A DNA stretch of 64,000 bases from Metabacillus sediminilitoris. Lineage in GTDB: Bacteria; Bacillota; Bacilli; Bacillales; Bacillaceae. Shown one piece after another: positions 10,072-19,339 of the stretch (within the stretch, counting starts at the first letter, position 1; every line of letters begins with the position of its first letter). The position numbers and the translations under genes were made by a program. The notes beneath the pieces are model-generated. The model was not told where the DNA came from, made no database searches, and worked only from the letters and a program-made list of their open reading frames with translations. The stretch spans positions 2,365,501-2,429,500 of the forward strand of contig NZ_CP046266.1 in the NCBI RefSeq assembly GCF_009720625.1, read 5' to 3'.

Positions 10072-10566
10072 TTATATGTTACTCTTCGCAAAATATTTCT
10101 GAGTATCTTCACGTATTTGTTTGGGTAAGACACGATCAAGCTCTTCATTTAACCATGAAAGTGTTTTACTACGCAAGAAATCACGCATTTTTTCTTCTGC
10201 AGAGAGCATAACTAAATTGATAGTGCAAGAGGAGCTACCTGAAGTGCAGACTTTGTCTCTATACAAATAACCGTTATCTTTAATATTTTTACATTGAAAA
10301 ATAGGCTTAGGGCCTTCAACTGCTTCAATTACATCCCAAAAGGAAATATCTTCTGGGGACTTAGATAACCTATATCCTCCCTTTACACCAGGGACAGAAC
10401 TTACAATACCAGCCTTAGATAATTTACCAAAAACTTTTGAAAGAAATGTCTCAGAAAGTCCTTGGAATTCTGCCAACTCCTTTATCCCAACACTTTCCTT
10501 AGAAGGAACATCGATTAAATAAACCAGACAATGTAGAGCATATTCAACTCCGACACTATATTGCAT
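10072..10566 (-). CDS. Rrf2-family transcriptional regulator
   Basis: 164-residue winged-helix DNA-binding protein of the Rrf2 family (IscR, NsrR, CymR relatives). The N-terminal YSVGVEYALHCLVYL and the recognition-helix region LSETFLSKVFGKLSKAGIV are typical. Three cysteines, C92, C107 and C114, lie in the loop where NsrR/IscR bind an iron-sulfur cluster, although the spacing is wider than usual, so either a cluster or a thiol redox switch is possible. It is divergent from the azoreductase gene and very likely represses it, since a perfect palindrome lies over that gene's start of transcription. Confidence 0.85.
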   Translation of the reverse strand: MQYSVGVEYALHCLVYLIDVPSKESVGIKELAEFQGLSETFLSKVFGKLSKAGIVSSVPGVKGGYRLSKSPEDISFWDVIEAVEGPKPIFQCKNIKDNGYLYRDKVCTSGSSSCTINLVMLSAEEKMRDFLRSKTLSWLNEELDRVLPKQIREDTQKYFAKSNI

Positions 10567-10667
10567 ATAAACTCACCTACTTTTGATTTTAAGGGTTATT
10601 AAATTGTATCTTAGGAGTATTTAGAGTGTTAGTCAAATAAAATCTCTTTTTGGTAAATTATATTCAA

Positions 10668-10722
10668 TTGACAAAAATAATGATAGCCTTTATATTAGAG
10701 ACAGGATTAATCGACGATTAAT
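10668..10722 (+). promoter_or_regulatory. Sigma-A promoter and likely Rrf2 operator before the azoreductase gene
   Basis: -35 TTGACA (10668-10673), 17-base spacer, -10 TATATT (10691-10696). Just after the expected start of transcription lies the perfect palindrome ATTAATCGACGATTAAT (10706-10722, centre A10714). A repressor bound there would block transcription; assignment to the divergent Rrf2 protein is inference. Confidence 0.75.
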
Positions 10723-10769
10723 TTAATCTTCAATTTGAACCTAAAATTCATTTTAAAGGAGAAATTCAA

Positions 10770-11423
10770 ATGAACAAAACTCTAATCATAAACGCACATC
10801 CAAAAATAGATAGTACTTCTTCAGTTAGCTTGCAAGTTTTTAACCACTTTTTGAAAGCTTATAAAGAATTAATTCCTGATAGCGAAGCAATTGAACAGAT
10901 TAACTTGTACAGAGATGAAGTGCCTATGGTAGATAATACGGTTTTAAGTGCATGGGAAAAACAACGAAAAGGACAGGAGCTAACTAGCCTAGAACAAAAA
11001 GTAACGGAGCGTATGTCCGAGATCTTACAACAATTTAAAAGTGCAAATACGTATATCATCGTTTTACCTTTGCATAATTTTAATATTCCATCAAAGTTAA
11101 AAGACTATATGGACAATATCATGATTGCACGTGAAACTTTTAAATATACTGAAAATGGGTCAGTGGGACTACTTAAAGACGGACGAAGAATGCTTGTCAT
11201 ACAAGCAAGTGGATCAATCTATACAAATGATGATTGGTATACAGAAGTTGATTACTCTAATAAATACCTGAAGTCAATGTTCAATTTCCTTGGTATTGAA
11301 GATTATCAAATTATTCGGGCACAAGGAACTGCTTTACTAGAACCAAATGAAGTATTACAAAAAGCATATAAAGAAGCTGAAGAAGCTGCTTCAAGATTAG
11401 CTGCTAAATTAATACTGTCTTAA
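10770..11423 (+). CDS. FMN-dependent NAD(P)H azoreductase/quinone reductase (AzoR-like)
   Basis: 217-residue flavodoxin-fold reductase. It starts with the phosphate-binding NAHPKIDSTSSVS loop, has the PLHNFNIPSKLKDYMDN stretch typical of azoreductases near residue 100, and QASGSIY near 145. It transfers two electrons from NAD(P)H to quinones or azo compounds and so protects against electrophiles. The start ATG follows AAAGGAGAAATTCAA. It is followed after 34 bp by a CxxC AhpD-like gene in the same direction, with an internal ribosome binding site. Control by the divergent Rrf2 regulator is likely. Confidence 0.88.
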   Translation: MNKTLIINAHPKIDSTSSVSLQVFNHFLKAYKELIPDSEAIEQINLYRDEVPMVDNTVLSAWEKQRKGQELTSLEQKVTERMSEILQQFKSANTYIIVLPLHNFNIPSKLKDYMDNIMIARETFKYTENGSVGLLKDGRRMLVIQASGSIYTNDDWYTEVDYSNKYLKSMFNFLGIEDYQIIRAQGTALLEPNEVLQKAYKEAEEAASRLAAKLILS

Positions 11424-11457
11424 ATGAAAAGAAAAGGTATTTAAGGAGGTAATTAAA

Positions 11458-11901
11458 TTGGAACAACGAGTTGATTATTACAATGTAGCACCAGAAGCAC
11501 TTAAAATAATGATGGAAATGGAGAAGTATACGAAAACTACAGGTACAGACCGTAAACTTCGTGAACTTATAAAAATTCGGGCTTCTCAAATAAATGGTTG
11601 TGCATATTGTATTAACATGCATACAGCTGATGCTAGAAAAATGGGAGAAACCGAACAACGTTTATATTGTATTAGTGCTTGGAGAGAGTGCACATTTTAC
11701 ACAGATGCTGAAAAAATTGCTCTTGAGTTGACAGAGTACGTGACTTTAATTCCTACAAAACGTGTACCAGATGAGCTTTATCAACGAGTACGTGAACATT
11801 ATGACGAGAGACAGTATGTTGATCTTGTTCTAATAATCAATCAAATCAACAGTTGGAATAGAATTTCTATTGCAATGGGGAATACTGCAACTGAAAAATA
11901 A
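11458..11901 (+). CDS. AhpD/carboxymuconolactone decarboxylase-family protein
   Basis: 147 residues, TTG start preceded by TTAAGGAGGTAATTAAA. The motif GCAYCINMH gives the redox pair C48/C51 and H55 of AhpD-like peroxidase-reducing enzymes. It is probably co-transcribed with the azoreductase gene, forming an electrophile or peroxide defence pair. A terminator follows 50 bp downstream. A close relative with the same motif at the same residues is at 55020, there linked to a sigma factor. Confidence 0.87.
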   Translation: MEQRVDYYNVAPEALKIMMEMEKYTKTTGTDRKLRELIKIRASQINGCAYCINMHTADARKMGETEQRLYCISAWRECTFYTDAEKIALELTEYVTLIPTKRVPDELYQRVREHYDERQYVDLVLIINQINSWNRISIAMGNTATEK

Positions 11902-11952
11902 TTACTCTCAACAAACATCTAATAGTGTTCGTCTCGGATTGTAAACAAATGG

Positions 11953-11982
11953 CATCCAAATGAACCAATTTGGATGTTTTTC
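11953..11982 (+). terminator. Terminator after the azoreductase/AhpD pair
   Basis: CATCCAAAT (11953-11961) pairs with ATTTGGATG (11968-11976), followed by a run of six T. Confidence 0.8.
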
Positions 11983-12050
11983 CATTTTATGCTTATGCCC
12001 ATAAAAATAAAGTATGATGGTCGCCTTCTTTCTTATTACACACGAAAAGA

Positions 12051-12155
12051 ATGTGAAATATTGCTTAAAGTAACGGGTGCAAGAGTTGAAGATACAGCTG
12101 CCATTTTTGGTGGCTTTTTTCTTTATGTACTAACGTGGCAGATTAGTTGAAGAAG
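12051..12155 (+). repeat. Mosaic repeat, full-length copy
   Basis: One of the best reference copies: gtgaaatattgcttaaag, then TAACGGGTGC (12071-12080), then stem CAGCTGCC/GGTGGCTT with T-run (12096-12121), then the palindromic tail ctaacgtggcagattagttga (12130-12150). From an ATG at 11995 a frame of 51 codons stays open right through it; I take this as chance. Confidence 0.85.
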
Positions 12156-12266
12156 GGAAGATTTTTCTTTAAGGCAAAATAGGAGCACTACTGTCGTTAT
12201 TGTAGAATCACATAGTTAACGAATTCAGTTATTAATGCTTAGAACAAGCCGATTTTCCAAAAGAAA

Positions 12267-12701
12267 TCAGCTTGTTCTTTTTTGGTGCGGGGTATTAGCA
12301 TTTATTGACTCCCATTCTTTAGGATTCGTGTCATCTGGGACCACACCATTGATAATATCAAGGTAGTGATTTGCTTTTTCTTCCATATATTTAGCTCTTT
12401 GTTTTGCCTCCTCTAACTGAGCCAGAGCAATGGCTTTTTGTTTCATAATGATTTCATAGCGTTCTTGAATGGTAGAACGGCCTTCCAAACACAAATCTAC
12501 ATAGGATTTAATGTCTTCCACTGACATACCACATTGTTTCAGATATTTAACACCTATAAGCCAACTGATTGATTCTTCATCAAAAAGTCGATTATTGTTT
12601 TTATCACGCTGTACACTAGGAACTAATCCTTTATCCGTATAGAAACGAACGGTATGTTCAGTCAGATCAAGTAGTTTGGATACTTCCTTCACAGTATACA
12701 T
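12267..12701 (-). CDS. MerR-family regulator of the divergent aldo/keto reductase
   Basis: 144 residues. N-terminal MerR helix-turn-helix (YTVKEVSKLLDLTEHTVRFYTDKGLV), then a coiled coil around residues 75-115. Its architecture and divergent position next to an aldo/keto reductase resemble the aldehyde-responsive AdhR (YraB) type of Bacillus. Two cysteines lie at the start of the effector region (QCGMS and DLCLEG) and could be thiol sensors. It starts at ATG with AGGGAGTGGTAAA. Its last codons overlap a hairpin with a T-run that reads in the opposite direction. Confidence 0.85.
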   Translation of the reverse strand: MYTVKEVSKLLDLTEHTVRFYTDKGLVPSVQRDKNNNRLFDEESISWLIGVKYLKQCGMSVEDIKSYVDLCLEGRSTIQERYEIIMKQKAIALAQLEEAKQRAKYMEEKANHYLDIINGVVPDDTNPKEWESINANTPHQKRTS

Positions 12702-12746
12702 TTTACCACTCCCTAAAAAATTTTTTATAAATCTGTTTAAAATCCC

Positions 12747-12777
12747 TTGCCTTCGCGTTACTCGAAGGTGATAGGAT
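12747..12777 (+). promoter_or_regulatory. MerR-type promoter with 19-base spacer and dyad
   Basis: -35 TTGCCT (12747-12752), 19-base spacer, -10 TAGGAT (12772-12777). The dyad CCTTCGCGTTACTCGAAGG (12750-12768) fills the spacer. A long 19-base spacer with a centred dyad is the classic target of MerR proteins, which untwist the DNA to activate transcription. It should drive the aldo/keto reductase gene at 12884. Confidence 0.85.
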
Positions 12778-12850
12778 TATCATAGTTCAAGTTACTGAAA
12801 TTGTAAATCACCAACCATAAAGGACAAATGGGATAAAATCAGTGATTTGA

Positions 12851-13735
<885 letters not shown>

Positions 13736-13752
13736 TATTTTTTATCACCCAA

Positions 13753-13786
13753 AAAAACCGATATCCAATCAGGAAATTCGGTTTTT
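13753..13786 (+). terminator. Short terminator after the second aldo/keto reductase
   Basis: AAAAACCGA (13753-13761) pairs with TCGGTTTTT (13778-13786), T-run included in the arm. It may allow read-through into the next gene, which starts 37 bases later. Confidence 0.55.
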
Positions 13787-13822
13787 CCAATTTGAAGACA
13801 TTTTAAATAAGGAGAAAAAACA

Positions 13823-14959
13823 ATGATGAGAAAGGATTTCCAGAGCGAATCAACCAATGACACTTTTATCAAAGAAGCTAACGGCTCTGTTGTTGTTGTC
13901 GGTGCGTCTCTTTCTGGACTAATGACTGGGATTGCTCTTTCACGAGCTGGATTAAATGTCACAATTTTAGAGAGAGCTGGAGCGAAACCACGTAGTGGAG
14001 CTGTTCTTCAAGTTGACAGTGGAGAAATTGATCAAACTAAAACAGCGAAATTCTTGAGAAAAATTGCTTCTGGTGGAATTAGGTCGGCTGAGGCCTGGTC
14101 ATCTATACAGTTTCGATTACGCACAGAAGCCGAAGCTGATCCTAAAATTACCTTATATTATGATACTCGTGTTCAATGTGTTAATCAGGACGACAACTCT
14201 GCTTGGGTTGTGACGGATAAGGGTGAAACATTCCACGGAGATATTTTAATTGGTGCTGATGGTCACCGTAGTATTGTACGACGTTATGTTGCATCACATA
14301 AACCGAGCGCAACTTTTGCTGGATACTTGATATGGGTAGCTATTGTAGATGAGAACGACATACCTGAAAAACATCGACCTAGCCTCATTGCCCCGAAATT
14401 AAGTATGCCAGATGGTATTGGTGACTTTTTACTCGGTTCTATTATTGCTGGAGCTGACGGTTCTAACGCTCTAGGAAATAGACGGCTAGGATGGGCTTGG
14501 TACGATAACACTCAAAATGATTTGTTACGTCGTCTGGGATGTGTGGATGGAAACGTTGTGCGTCATTCGCTTAATGCTTCTGACATCCCCGAACAGACAC
14601 TGATTGAGTTAGCTGAACAAGCTGCTGTAAGATGGCCTCAACCCTGGTTAGATGCAACTCTTCATAGTATTAAAACTCGTAACCTTACAGGAACACCGAT
14701 TGCCGAATACGTTCCTGACAACCTTGTGAAAGGACGTATAGCAATCGTAGGAGATGCTGCACATCTACCTACACCACTAACTGCATCGGGATTTAATGCT
14801 TCCTTACAAGATGCTGCTGCCTTAGCCGAATGTGTTGCAAAGGGAATACAAGGAAACTCAGCAGCAGAGGCTCTTTTGGAATATGAGTCTATTCGTCTAA
14901 AAAATGCACGTCAGATTGTGCAATCTGGACAATCTTTTAGTCGCTCTTTCGGACGATAA
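13823..14959 (+). CDS. FAD-dependent monooxygenase (aromatic hydroxylase type)
   Basis: 378 residues of the PHBH/UbiH-like flavoprotein hydroxylase group. N-terminal FAD-binding loop VVVVGASLSGLMTG (GASLSG at 27-32, ending in an acidic LER strand), the GADG motif near residue 147, and the second FAD motif GRIAIVGDAAHLPTP near 308. Such enzymes hydroxylate aromatic rings or tailor polyketides and drugs; TetX-like drug inactivation is one possibility, but the sequence does not decide. Start ATG follows AAGGAGAAAAAACA. The MFS pump gene 64 bp downstream in the same direction suggests a modify-and-export pair. Confidence 0.82.
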   Translation: MMRKDFQSESTNDTFIKEANGSVVVVGASLSGLMTGIALSRAGLNVTILERAGAKPRSGAVLQVDSGEIDQTKTAKFLRKIASGGIRSAEAWSSIQFRLRTEAEADPKITLYYDTRVQCVNQDDNSAWVVTDKGETFHGDILIGADGHRSIVRRYVASHKPSATFAGYLIWVAIVDENDIPEKHRPSLIAPKLSMPDGIGDFLLGSIIAGADGSNALGNRRLGWAWYDNTQNDLLRRLGCVDGNVVRHSLNASDIPEQTLIELAEQAAVRWPQPWLDATLHSIKTRNLTGTPIAEYVPDNLVKGRIAIVGDAAHLPTPLTASGFNASLQDAAALAECVAKGIQGNSAAEALLEYESIRLKNARQIVQSGQSFSRSFGR

Positions 14960-15023
14960 ATGGTGGTATATCTGAAACGTCAAAGAACAACAGATTAAGT
15001 AAAGAACAGAGGAGATTAAACTT

Positions 15024-16196
15024 ATGTCTAAACAAAATAATCTACTAATACTTATATTAACCATAGGAGTTTTCGGTATCCTAACAACTGAGATGGGTGT
15101 CATTGGGATATTACCTTCAATTGCTGACCATTTTGATATCAGTGTATCCAAAGCAGGGCTGCTAGTGAGTCTCTTTGCACTTGCTGTAGCAATATCTGGT
15201 CCCATTATGCCGTTAATATTTTCAGGTATAAACCGCAAGAAGGTAATGCTTCTTGTACTTGGCATTTTCGTTGTAGGTAATATTGTCTCAATGTTTGCAT
15301 CAAGCTTTACCGTTTTGCTACTTGCACGTGTGATTCCAGCCTTTTTTCATCCAATATATTGTTCATTGGCTTTGACAGTAGCTGCTACGTCCGTTAGCAA
15401 AGAAAATGCCCCAAAGGCTGTTTCTAAAATTATTTTGGGTGTAACCGCTGGGATGATACTTGGTGTACCAATCACTAACTTTATTGCTGGTTCGACTTCT
15501 TTAGGAATGGCAATGCTATTCTTTGCCATCGTAAATGCTATTGCATTCATCGCAACATTGATATTTGTTCCCTCCTTACCTGTTAAAGAAAAACTTTCTT
15601 ATGGAGCTCAAATAAGCGTATTAAAAAAGCCAATTGTTTGGTTAGCCATTACTACAGTAGTATTTATAGGTTCAGCAACTTCGAGTATTAATAGCTTTAT
15701 TGCAGAATATCTTGAAACTGTTACGAATATATCTGGGAAAACCTTAACTTTGGCATTACTTATATTAGGCTTAGCCAGTCTAGTTGGAAATTTAGCAGGA
15801 GGAAATTTACTTACTAAATATGCTAGTAAAACCGCCATATTTTTTCCAATCGTATTAGGGCTAGTTCATATTTTGTCATTCCTTACGGGGAAGTCCACTG
15901 TCCCTATGATGATAACGATTTTGTTGTGGGGGATATTATTTGCTATAGGAAATAATGTTAGTCAATATTGGATTACCTCTGCGGCTCCAGAAGCTCCTGA
16001 TTTCGCAAATGGATTGTTTTTATCGTGTGGTAATTTAGGGATAACAATTGGTACAGCAGTAGGTGGATTATTTATATCAGGAATGGGCACACAATATATC
16101 GTATTAGGAGGATTACTATTCTTGATATTGAGTTTAGTATCTATTGTACTGAGAAGTTATATGTATAGTCCTAAAACAAAACAACTTGCTAGCTAA
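15024..16196 (+). CDS. MFS efflux transporter (DHA1, AraJ/PbuE-like)
   Basis: 390-residue membrane transporter with about 12 hydrophobic segments. The N-terminal TTEMGVIGILPSIADHF and the INRKKVMLLVLGIF loop are typical of DHA1 drug exporters. ATG with AGAGGAGATTAAACTT. It is closely similar along its whole length to the pump encoded on the other strand at 25930-27111, so the two arose by duplication or parallel acquisition. Probably in one unit with the upstream monooxygenase. Substrate unknown. Confidence 0.85.
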   Translation: MSKQNNLLILILTIGVFGILTTEMGVIGILPSIADHFDISVSKAGLLVSLFALAVAISGPIMPLIFSGINRKKVMLLVLGIFVVGNIVSMFASSFTVLLLARVIPAFFHPIYCSLALTVAATSVSKENAPKAVSKIILGVTAGMILGVPITNFIAGSTSLGMAMLFFAIVNAIAFIATLIFVPSLPVKEKLSYGAQISVLKKPIVWLAITTVVFIGSATSSINSFIAEYLETVTNISGKTLTLALLILGLASLVGNLAGGNLLTKYASKTAIFFPIVLGLVHILSFLTGKSTVPMMITILLWGILFAIGNNVSQYWITSAAPEAPDFANGLFLSCGNLGITIGTAVGGLFISGMGTQYIVLGGLLFLILSLVSIVLRSYMYSPKTKQLAS

Positions 16197-16211
16197 GGAA
16201 ATAGTATGTTA

Positions 16212-16313
16212 GTGAACTTTTGTACTTAAACAATGGGTGCGTAACTTCAAGATCCAGCCGCCATCTTTGGCGGCTTTTCTTATTTGACTAATGGACAGGA
16301 TAGTTCAAGAAGG
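16212..16313 (+). repeat. Mosaic repeat, full-length copy
   Basis: tgtacttaaaCAATGGGTGC, stem CAGCCGCC/GGCGGCTT with T-run (16255-16279), tail gactaatggacaggatagttc. It lies 15 bases after the MFS stop codon. Confidence 0.82.
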
Positions 16314-16377
16314 AATTGTAAAAATGTTTACAGAATAAATGAGTATTAGCGGGAATCCAAAGGGAGTGGATGTCTTA

Positions 16378-16831
16378 ATGCTTCAACAGATTAGAATAGC
16401 GAATTGGTTATTAGAAGTTGATATTGATAAAACACGTGAATTTTATAGCAAAGATTTAACAAATCTGTAATTGCTTATATTGTAAAAATTATGTTGAAGC
16501 TTGTAAGGATTTAAAGATTTCTATATCTTATGTTTTCACCAAACTAGGGATTAATCCAACAAAGCCAGCACATCTTTCTCAATTCCCAACCGAAGAAGCT
16601 ATGACACGATTATACTCAGGGAATTATCATTTAGTAGGCAAAGTGTTAGAAGGAGAATTGAGTACATCGTCCAACTGGAATGAAACTAATACTACTCAAA
16701 TAAAGAATTTCACATTTGGGTTTTCAAACGACCTAGAGTTTATTCCAGGAGGTTTTCCTAATCCTATCCTTCAGTTAGATTTGGCGGCTGATATTCCTTG
16801 GGTTCTTGATGAAAAGCCAGATGTAATTTAA
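16378..16831 (+). pseudogene. Conserved Cys-rich small-protein gene with a frameshift
   Basis: Starts well (AAAGGGAGTGGATGTCTTA before ATG 16378; MLQQIRIANWLLEVDIDKTREFYSKDL in two parts) but hits a stop at 16468. The next frame, open from about 16466 to 16831, continues the protein directly with CNCLYCKNYVEAC and ends ...LDEKPDVI. One base added or lost near 16465 explains it. The encoded protein of about 150 residues has a CxCxxC-type cluster. I know similar uncharacterised Bacillus proteins but no function. It could be a sequencing error instead of decay. Confidence 0.7.
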
Positions 16832-16851
16832 ATAAAAAAAGATTGAATAAA

Positions 16852-17330
16852 ATGCCAAAATACATATCAGAAAATTGTTTTGAGTATATGATTGGCAATC
16901 CGTTTATATAGAAAAATTCAAAGTCGAAAACAATAATCTTTATTTAACATATGAGAATCTAGAAATTTCAAATGAACACCCTCTAAACCCGTTTGGAACA
17001 GAAGGGGAAACGAATGAAGCGGTTTTAGTTTTTTATGACTTCGAGGTACTAGATTCTGGATATTATGATTGTTCACAAGTTCAAAAACAACTTAAAAGCT
17101 ATGATAAATGCCCATATGTTCCAATTCAACTTTTACAATTAATAAATGACTTTACCATTGTTACTGAAAATATAAAAAGAAAAAATAAATCATTTTTCAT
17201 ACAGTCTTTTGAAGGCTTTCCTTGGCATTATGGTGAAGACAATTGGGGATACTTTAAGCTTAAATATACACGAATGGAATTGATGTGGGATTCTTTTTAT
17301 AACCAAAATGATAATAGTGATCGTTATTGA
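16852..17330 (+). pseudogene. Unknown gene with a frameshift near its start
   Basis: ATG at 16852 begins MPKYISENCFEYMIGN and stops at about 16911. The adjacent frame runs without a stop to TGA at 17328-17330 (...KLKYTRMELMWDSFYNQ... region). A single-base shift near 16900 would join them into a protein of about 158 residues, acidic and aromatic-rich, probably cytosolic. No family recognised and no strong ribosome binding site. The stop codon directly abuts the next mosaic repeat. Confidence 0.6.
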
Positions 17331-17374
17331 GCTAACGGGTGGTTTACTTCAATAAGAAGTAAGCCATTTTTATT
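17331..17374 (+). repeat. Mosaic repeat, left half with hairpin
   Basis: GCTAACGGGTGG (17331-17342), hairpin TTTACTTCaataaGAAGTAA, then a T-rich run. It begins at the base after the upstream gene's stop codon. Confidence 0.7.
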
Positions 17375-17443
17375 TCGCATTTGACATAAAATGCGACACA
17401 AGAAATTGGTCAATAAGAATTCAGCTTAATAATTTGTATTGTA

Positions 17444-17983
17444 TTACTTTTTACTTTGCATTAGAGCTTGGATAACAGCACCAATGGCTTGAATCCAACT
17501 ACCAACAAAATTAACGCCGTTTGCCTGTTGTCCTTTTAAATTAATAATGCCCGATATAGCCTGTAGTGAGTTACCAATTGTTTGTAAAAGTGCCCCGTAG
17601 ATACTATATAAATTATCAATGGAAACTTTATTTTTTTCTAATAGTTCAGGGATGGACAGACTGCTTCCTAGCGCTTGAAGTAAATTTCCTTTTATACTTA
17701 ATTCTATATTTTTTTCTTCGTTATTCTCGTATAAAAGAAGGCCAACAATAACCATGGAGTTTCCAATAGCTTGTATTTCGTTACCAATTTTATTTAAATT
17801 AAAACTTCGTATAGTATCTGCTAAAAGTGCATTTCCAGTAGCTTGCATGACATTACCTAATAATGAAAGATTGTTTTGGAGTGTTTCGTTAATTCTTGAT
17901 GAAGGGGTACTACCTATAGCAGAAATAATTGTACCTAGTGCTTGATCCCATGAGCCAAATAATGCTTTAAGTTCATTGTCCAT
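17444..17983 (-). CDS. Repetitive small protein of the DUF6944 type
   Basis: 179 residues built from imperfect repeats around G-N-x-x-Q-A-x-G-N/S (for example LGNVMQATGN, IGNEIQAIGN, IGNSLQAISG, VGSWIQAIGA), predicted amphipathic helices of about 30-35 residues per unit. I recognise this as resembling the Bacillus family named DUF6944, of unknown function. ATG with AAGGTAGG. No signal peptide or membrane anchor. It is one of the few genes in this part transcribed against the repeats. Confidence 0.75.
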   Translation of the reverse strand: MDNELKALFGSWDQALGTIISAIGSTPSSRINETLQNNLSLLGNVMQATGNALLADTIRSFNLNKIGNEIQAIGNSMVIVGLLLYENNEEKNIELSIKGNLLQALGSSLSIPELLEKNKVSIDNLYSIYGALLQTIGNSLQAISGIINLKGQQANGVNFVGSWIQAIGAVIQALMQSKK

Positions 17984-18164
17984 TCTAGAGTACCTACCTT
18001 ATGTTTTTAGATATTATATTCCGGAAAAGATAAATGGTATCGGAAATTTAATTACATCAGATTATTACATGATATTGATGAAAAAGGAGAAATGGAGTTT
18101 GTAGTGACGGTTATTACAAAGAAGCTAAATGTCGCTTTTCAAAGAAATTGCGAACTAAACAGTC
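17984..18164 (+). other. Short spacer with an orphan open frame
   Basis: From about 18029 the + strand is open for some 70 codons (YRKFNYIRLLHDIDEKGEME...) into and beyond the next repeat, without a start codon or ribosome binding site. Probably a gene fragment. Confidence 0.3.
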
Positions 18165-18200
18165 TTCTTCAACTAAAGTGGCAGGTTAGTGCAATAAAGG
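18165..18200 (+). repeat. Mosaic repeat, tail only
   Basis: cttcttcaactaaagtggcaGGTTAGTgcaataaagg: the palindromic tail without a recognisable left half. Confidence 0.6.
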
Positions 18201-18268
18201 GTCTAAGGGTTATAATTAAGGATGCAGCTTTATTAAAAAACTAGCAAGGTGTTAGGAAGAGGATAACA

Positions 18269-18625
18269 ATGAAAAATAGAGAGGAAGCTATCGGTTACTG
18301 TATAGGGCTGGGTAATACATATGAAGATTACCCATTTCGCGATAAGAATTGGACGTTAATGCGACATATAGATAACAAGAAAGTGTTTGCGTGGATATTT
18401 AAAAAAGATGGCCATATTTGGATTAATGTGAAATGCGAACCCGGTTTTTTGGATTATTGGCGTCAGATTTACAATTCGGTAGTTCCGGCATTTCATCTTA
18501 ATAAGGACCATTGGAATTCGATAATTCTTGACGGTACTGTTCCAAAGGAAGAAATTTACGAAATGATAAAACAAAGCTATATGTTAACTAAAAAAAGTAA
18601 TAGTAAAGTTAATTTCAAAAAGTGA
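18269..18625 (+). CDS. MmcQ/YjbR-family protein
   Basis: 118 residues, the usual length for this DNA-binding-fold family (double-wing fold). Typical features are the N-terminal GLGNTYEDYPFRD, the central VFAWIFKKDGHIWINVKCEP and the HLNKDHWNSIILDG stretch near residue 80. The biochemical role of the family is unknown; binding to DNA is suggested by structure only. ATG with GGAAGAGGATAACA. Single gene between two mosaic repeats. Confidence 0.87.
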   Translation: MKNREEAIGYCIGLGNTYEDYPFRDKNWTLMRHIDNKKVFAWIFKKDGHIWINVKCEPGFLDYWRQIYNSVVPAFHLNKDHWNSIILDGTVPKEEIYEMIKQSYMLTKKSNSKVNFKK

Positions 18626-18663
18626 AGGCATTGATTCAGCAGGAGGGATTAATGCCTTTTTTT
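18625..18663 (+). terminator. Terminator after the YjbR-type gene
   Basis: AAGGCATT (18625-18632) pairs with AATGCCTT (18651-18658), followed by a T-run; starts at the last base of the stop codon. Confidence 0.75.
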
Positions 18664-18684
18664 GTGGAATTTACTATGATTATG

Positions 18685-18772
18685 AAATAATCTACTTAAA
18701 GTAACGGGTGCTTTACTTCAAGAAGAAGTAGGCTTTTTTTCTTCAACTAAAGAAGCAGTTTAGTTGAAGAAA
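18685..18772 (+). repeat. Mosaic repeat, full-length copy
   Basis: ctacttaaagTAACGGGTGC, hairpin of CTACTTC/GAAGTAG type, seven T, then cttcaactaaagaagCAGTTTAGTTGAAG. Confidence 0.82.
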
Positions 18773-18914
18773 TACATCCATCATAGTTAATGGCTCCTTT
18801 CGTGTGTAGCTCTACACTTGTTTTTTAGCTTATGACTAACGGGCGTAGTATTTACAGAGAAGAAAGCGATAATTACATGAGAAGCCTGACCCCCGCTATT
18901 TCGATTTCGACCGA

Positions 18915-18952
18915 AAAAAGCGATTTGGAAAAATTCCAAATCGACTTTTTTA
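18915..18952. terminator. Bidirectional terminator at the end of the bla regulator operon
   Basis: CGATTTGGAA (18921-18930) pairs with TTCCAAATCG (18934-18943). A-run on the left and T-run on the right, so it can stop transcription from both sides, including the blaR1-blaI transcript. Confidence 0.8.
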
Positions 18953-18958
18953 ATATTA

Positions 18959-19339
18959 TTACTTTTTAGGTTTCTTATTTAAAATAAAGCGTAGTTCATT
19001 GATATCATCATCAGATAGGGTATCTTCCTGAATGAATTGGACAAGCATGGATTTCAGGGTACCTCCATAGATACGGTTGATAAATGATTCGGTCTCGGCA
19101 CGCTGGCACTCTTCCTGTGTATAGAGCGGGTAAAAGGTGTAAACTCTTAGATCTTTATTGACACCTACTACATCTTTTTGAACCAATCGATCGAGAAGAG
19201 TACGTATGGTTTTCGGCTTCCAATCGGTACTCTCCTGTAAGGAAAATATGATGTCATTCGCTGTTTGAGGGGCTTTATCCCAAAGCACGTTCATGATTTC
19301 CCATTCTGATTCTGATATACTAGGAATGTTTTTCTCCAT
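18959..19339 (-). CDS. blaI: Beta-lactamase repressor BlaI/MecI
   Basis: 126-residue winged-helix repressor, the same length as known BlaI/MecI. Residues ISESEWEIMNVLWDKAP and the recognition helix WKPKTIRTLLDRLVQKDVV are diagnostic. I start it at the ATG at 19339 because GGAGGGGAG lies just before; an in-frame ATG 15 bases upstream lacks a site. It overlaps the end of blaR1 by 20 bases, so the two are translationally coupled. It binds TACAnnTGTA boxes, three of which lie between blaR1 and the beta-lactamase gene. Cleavage after blaR1 signalling would release repression. Confidence 0.93.
   Translation of the reverse strand: MEKNIPSISESEWEIMNVLWDKAPQTANDIIFSLQESTDWKPKTIRTLLDRLVQKDVVGVNKDLRVYTFYPLYTQEECQRAETESFINRIYGGTLKSMLVQFIQEDTLSDDDINELRFILNKKPKK

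Noticed and set aside
11995..12150. 51-codon frame reading through a whole mosaic repeat
   Set aside because: Other copies of the repeat contain stops in the same frame, so coding is not conserved.
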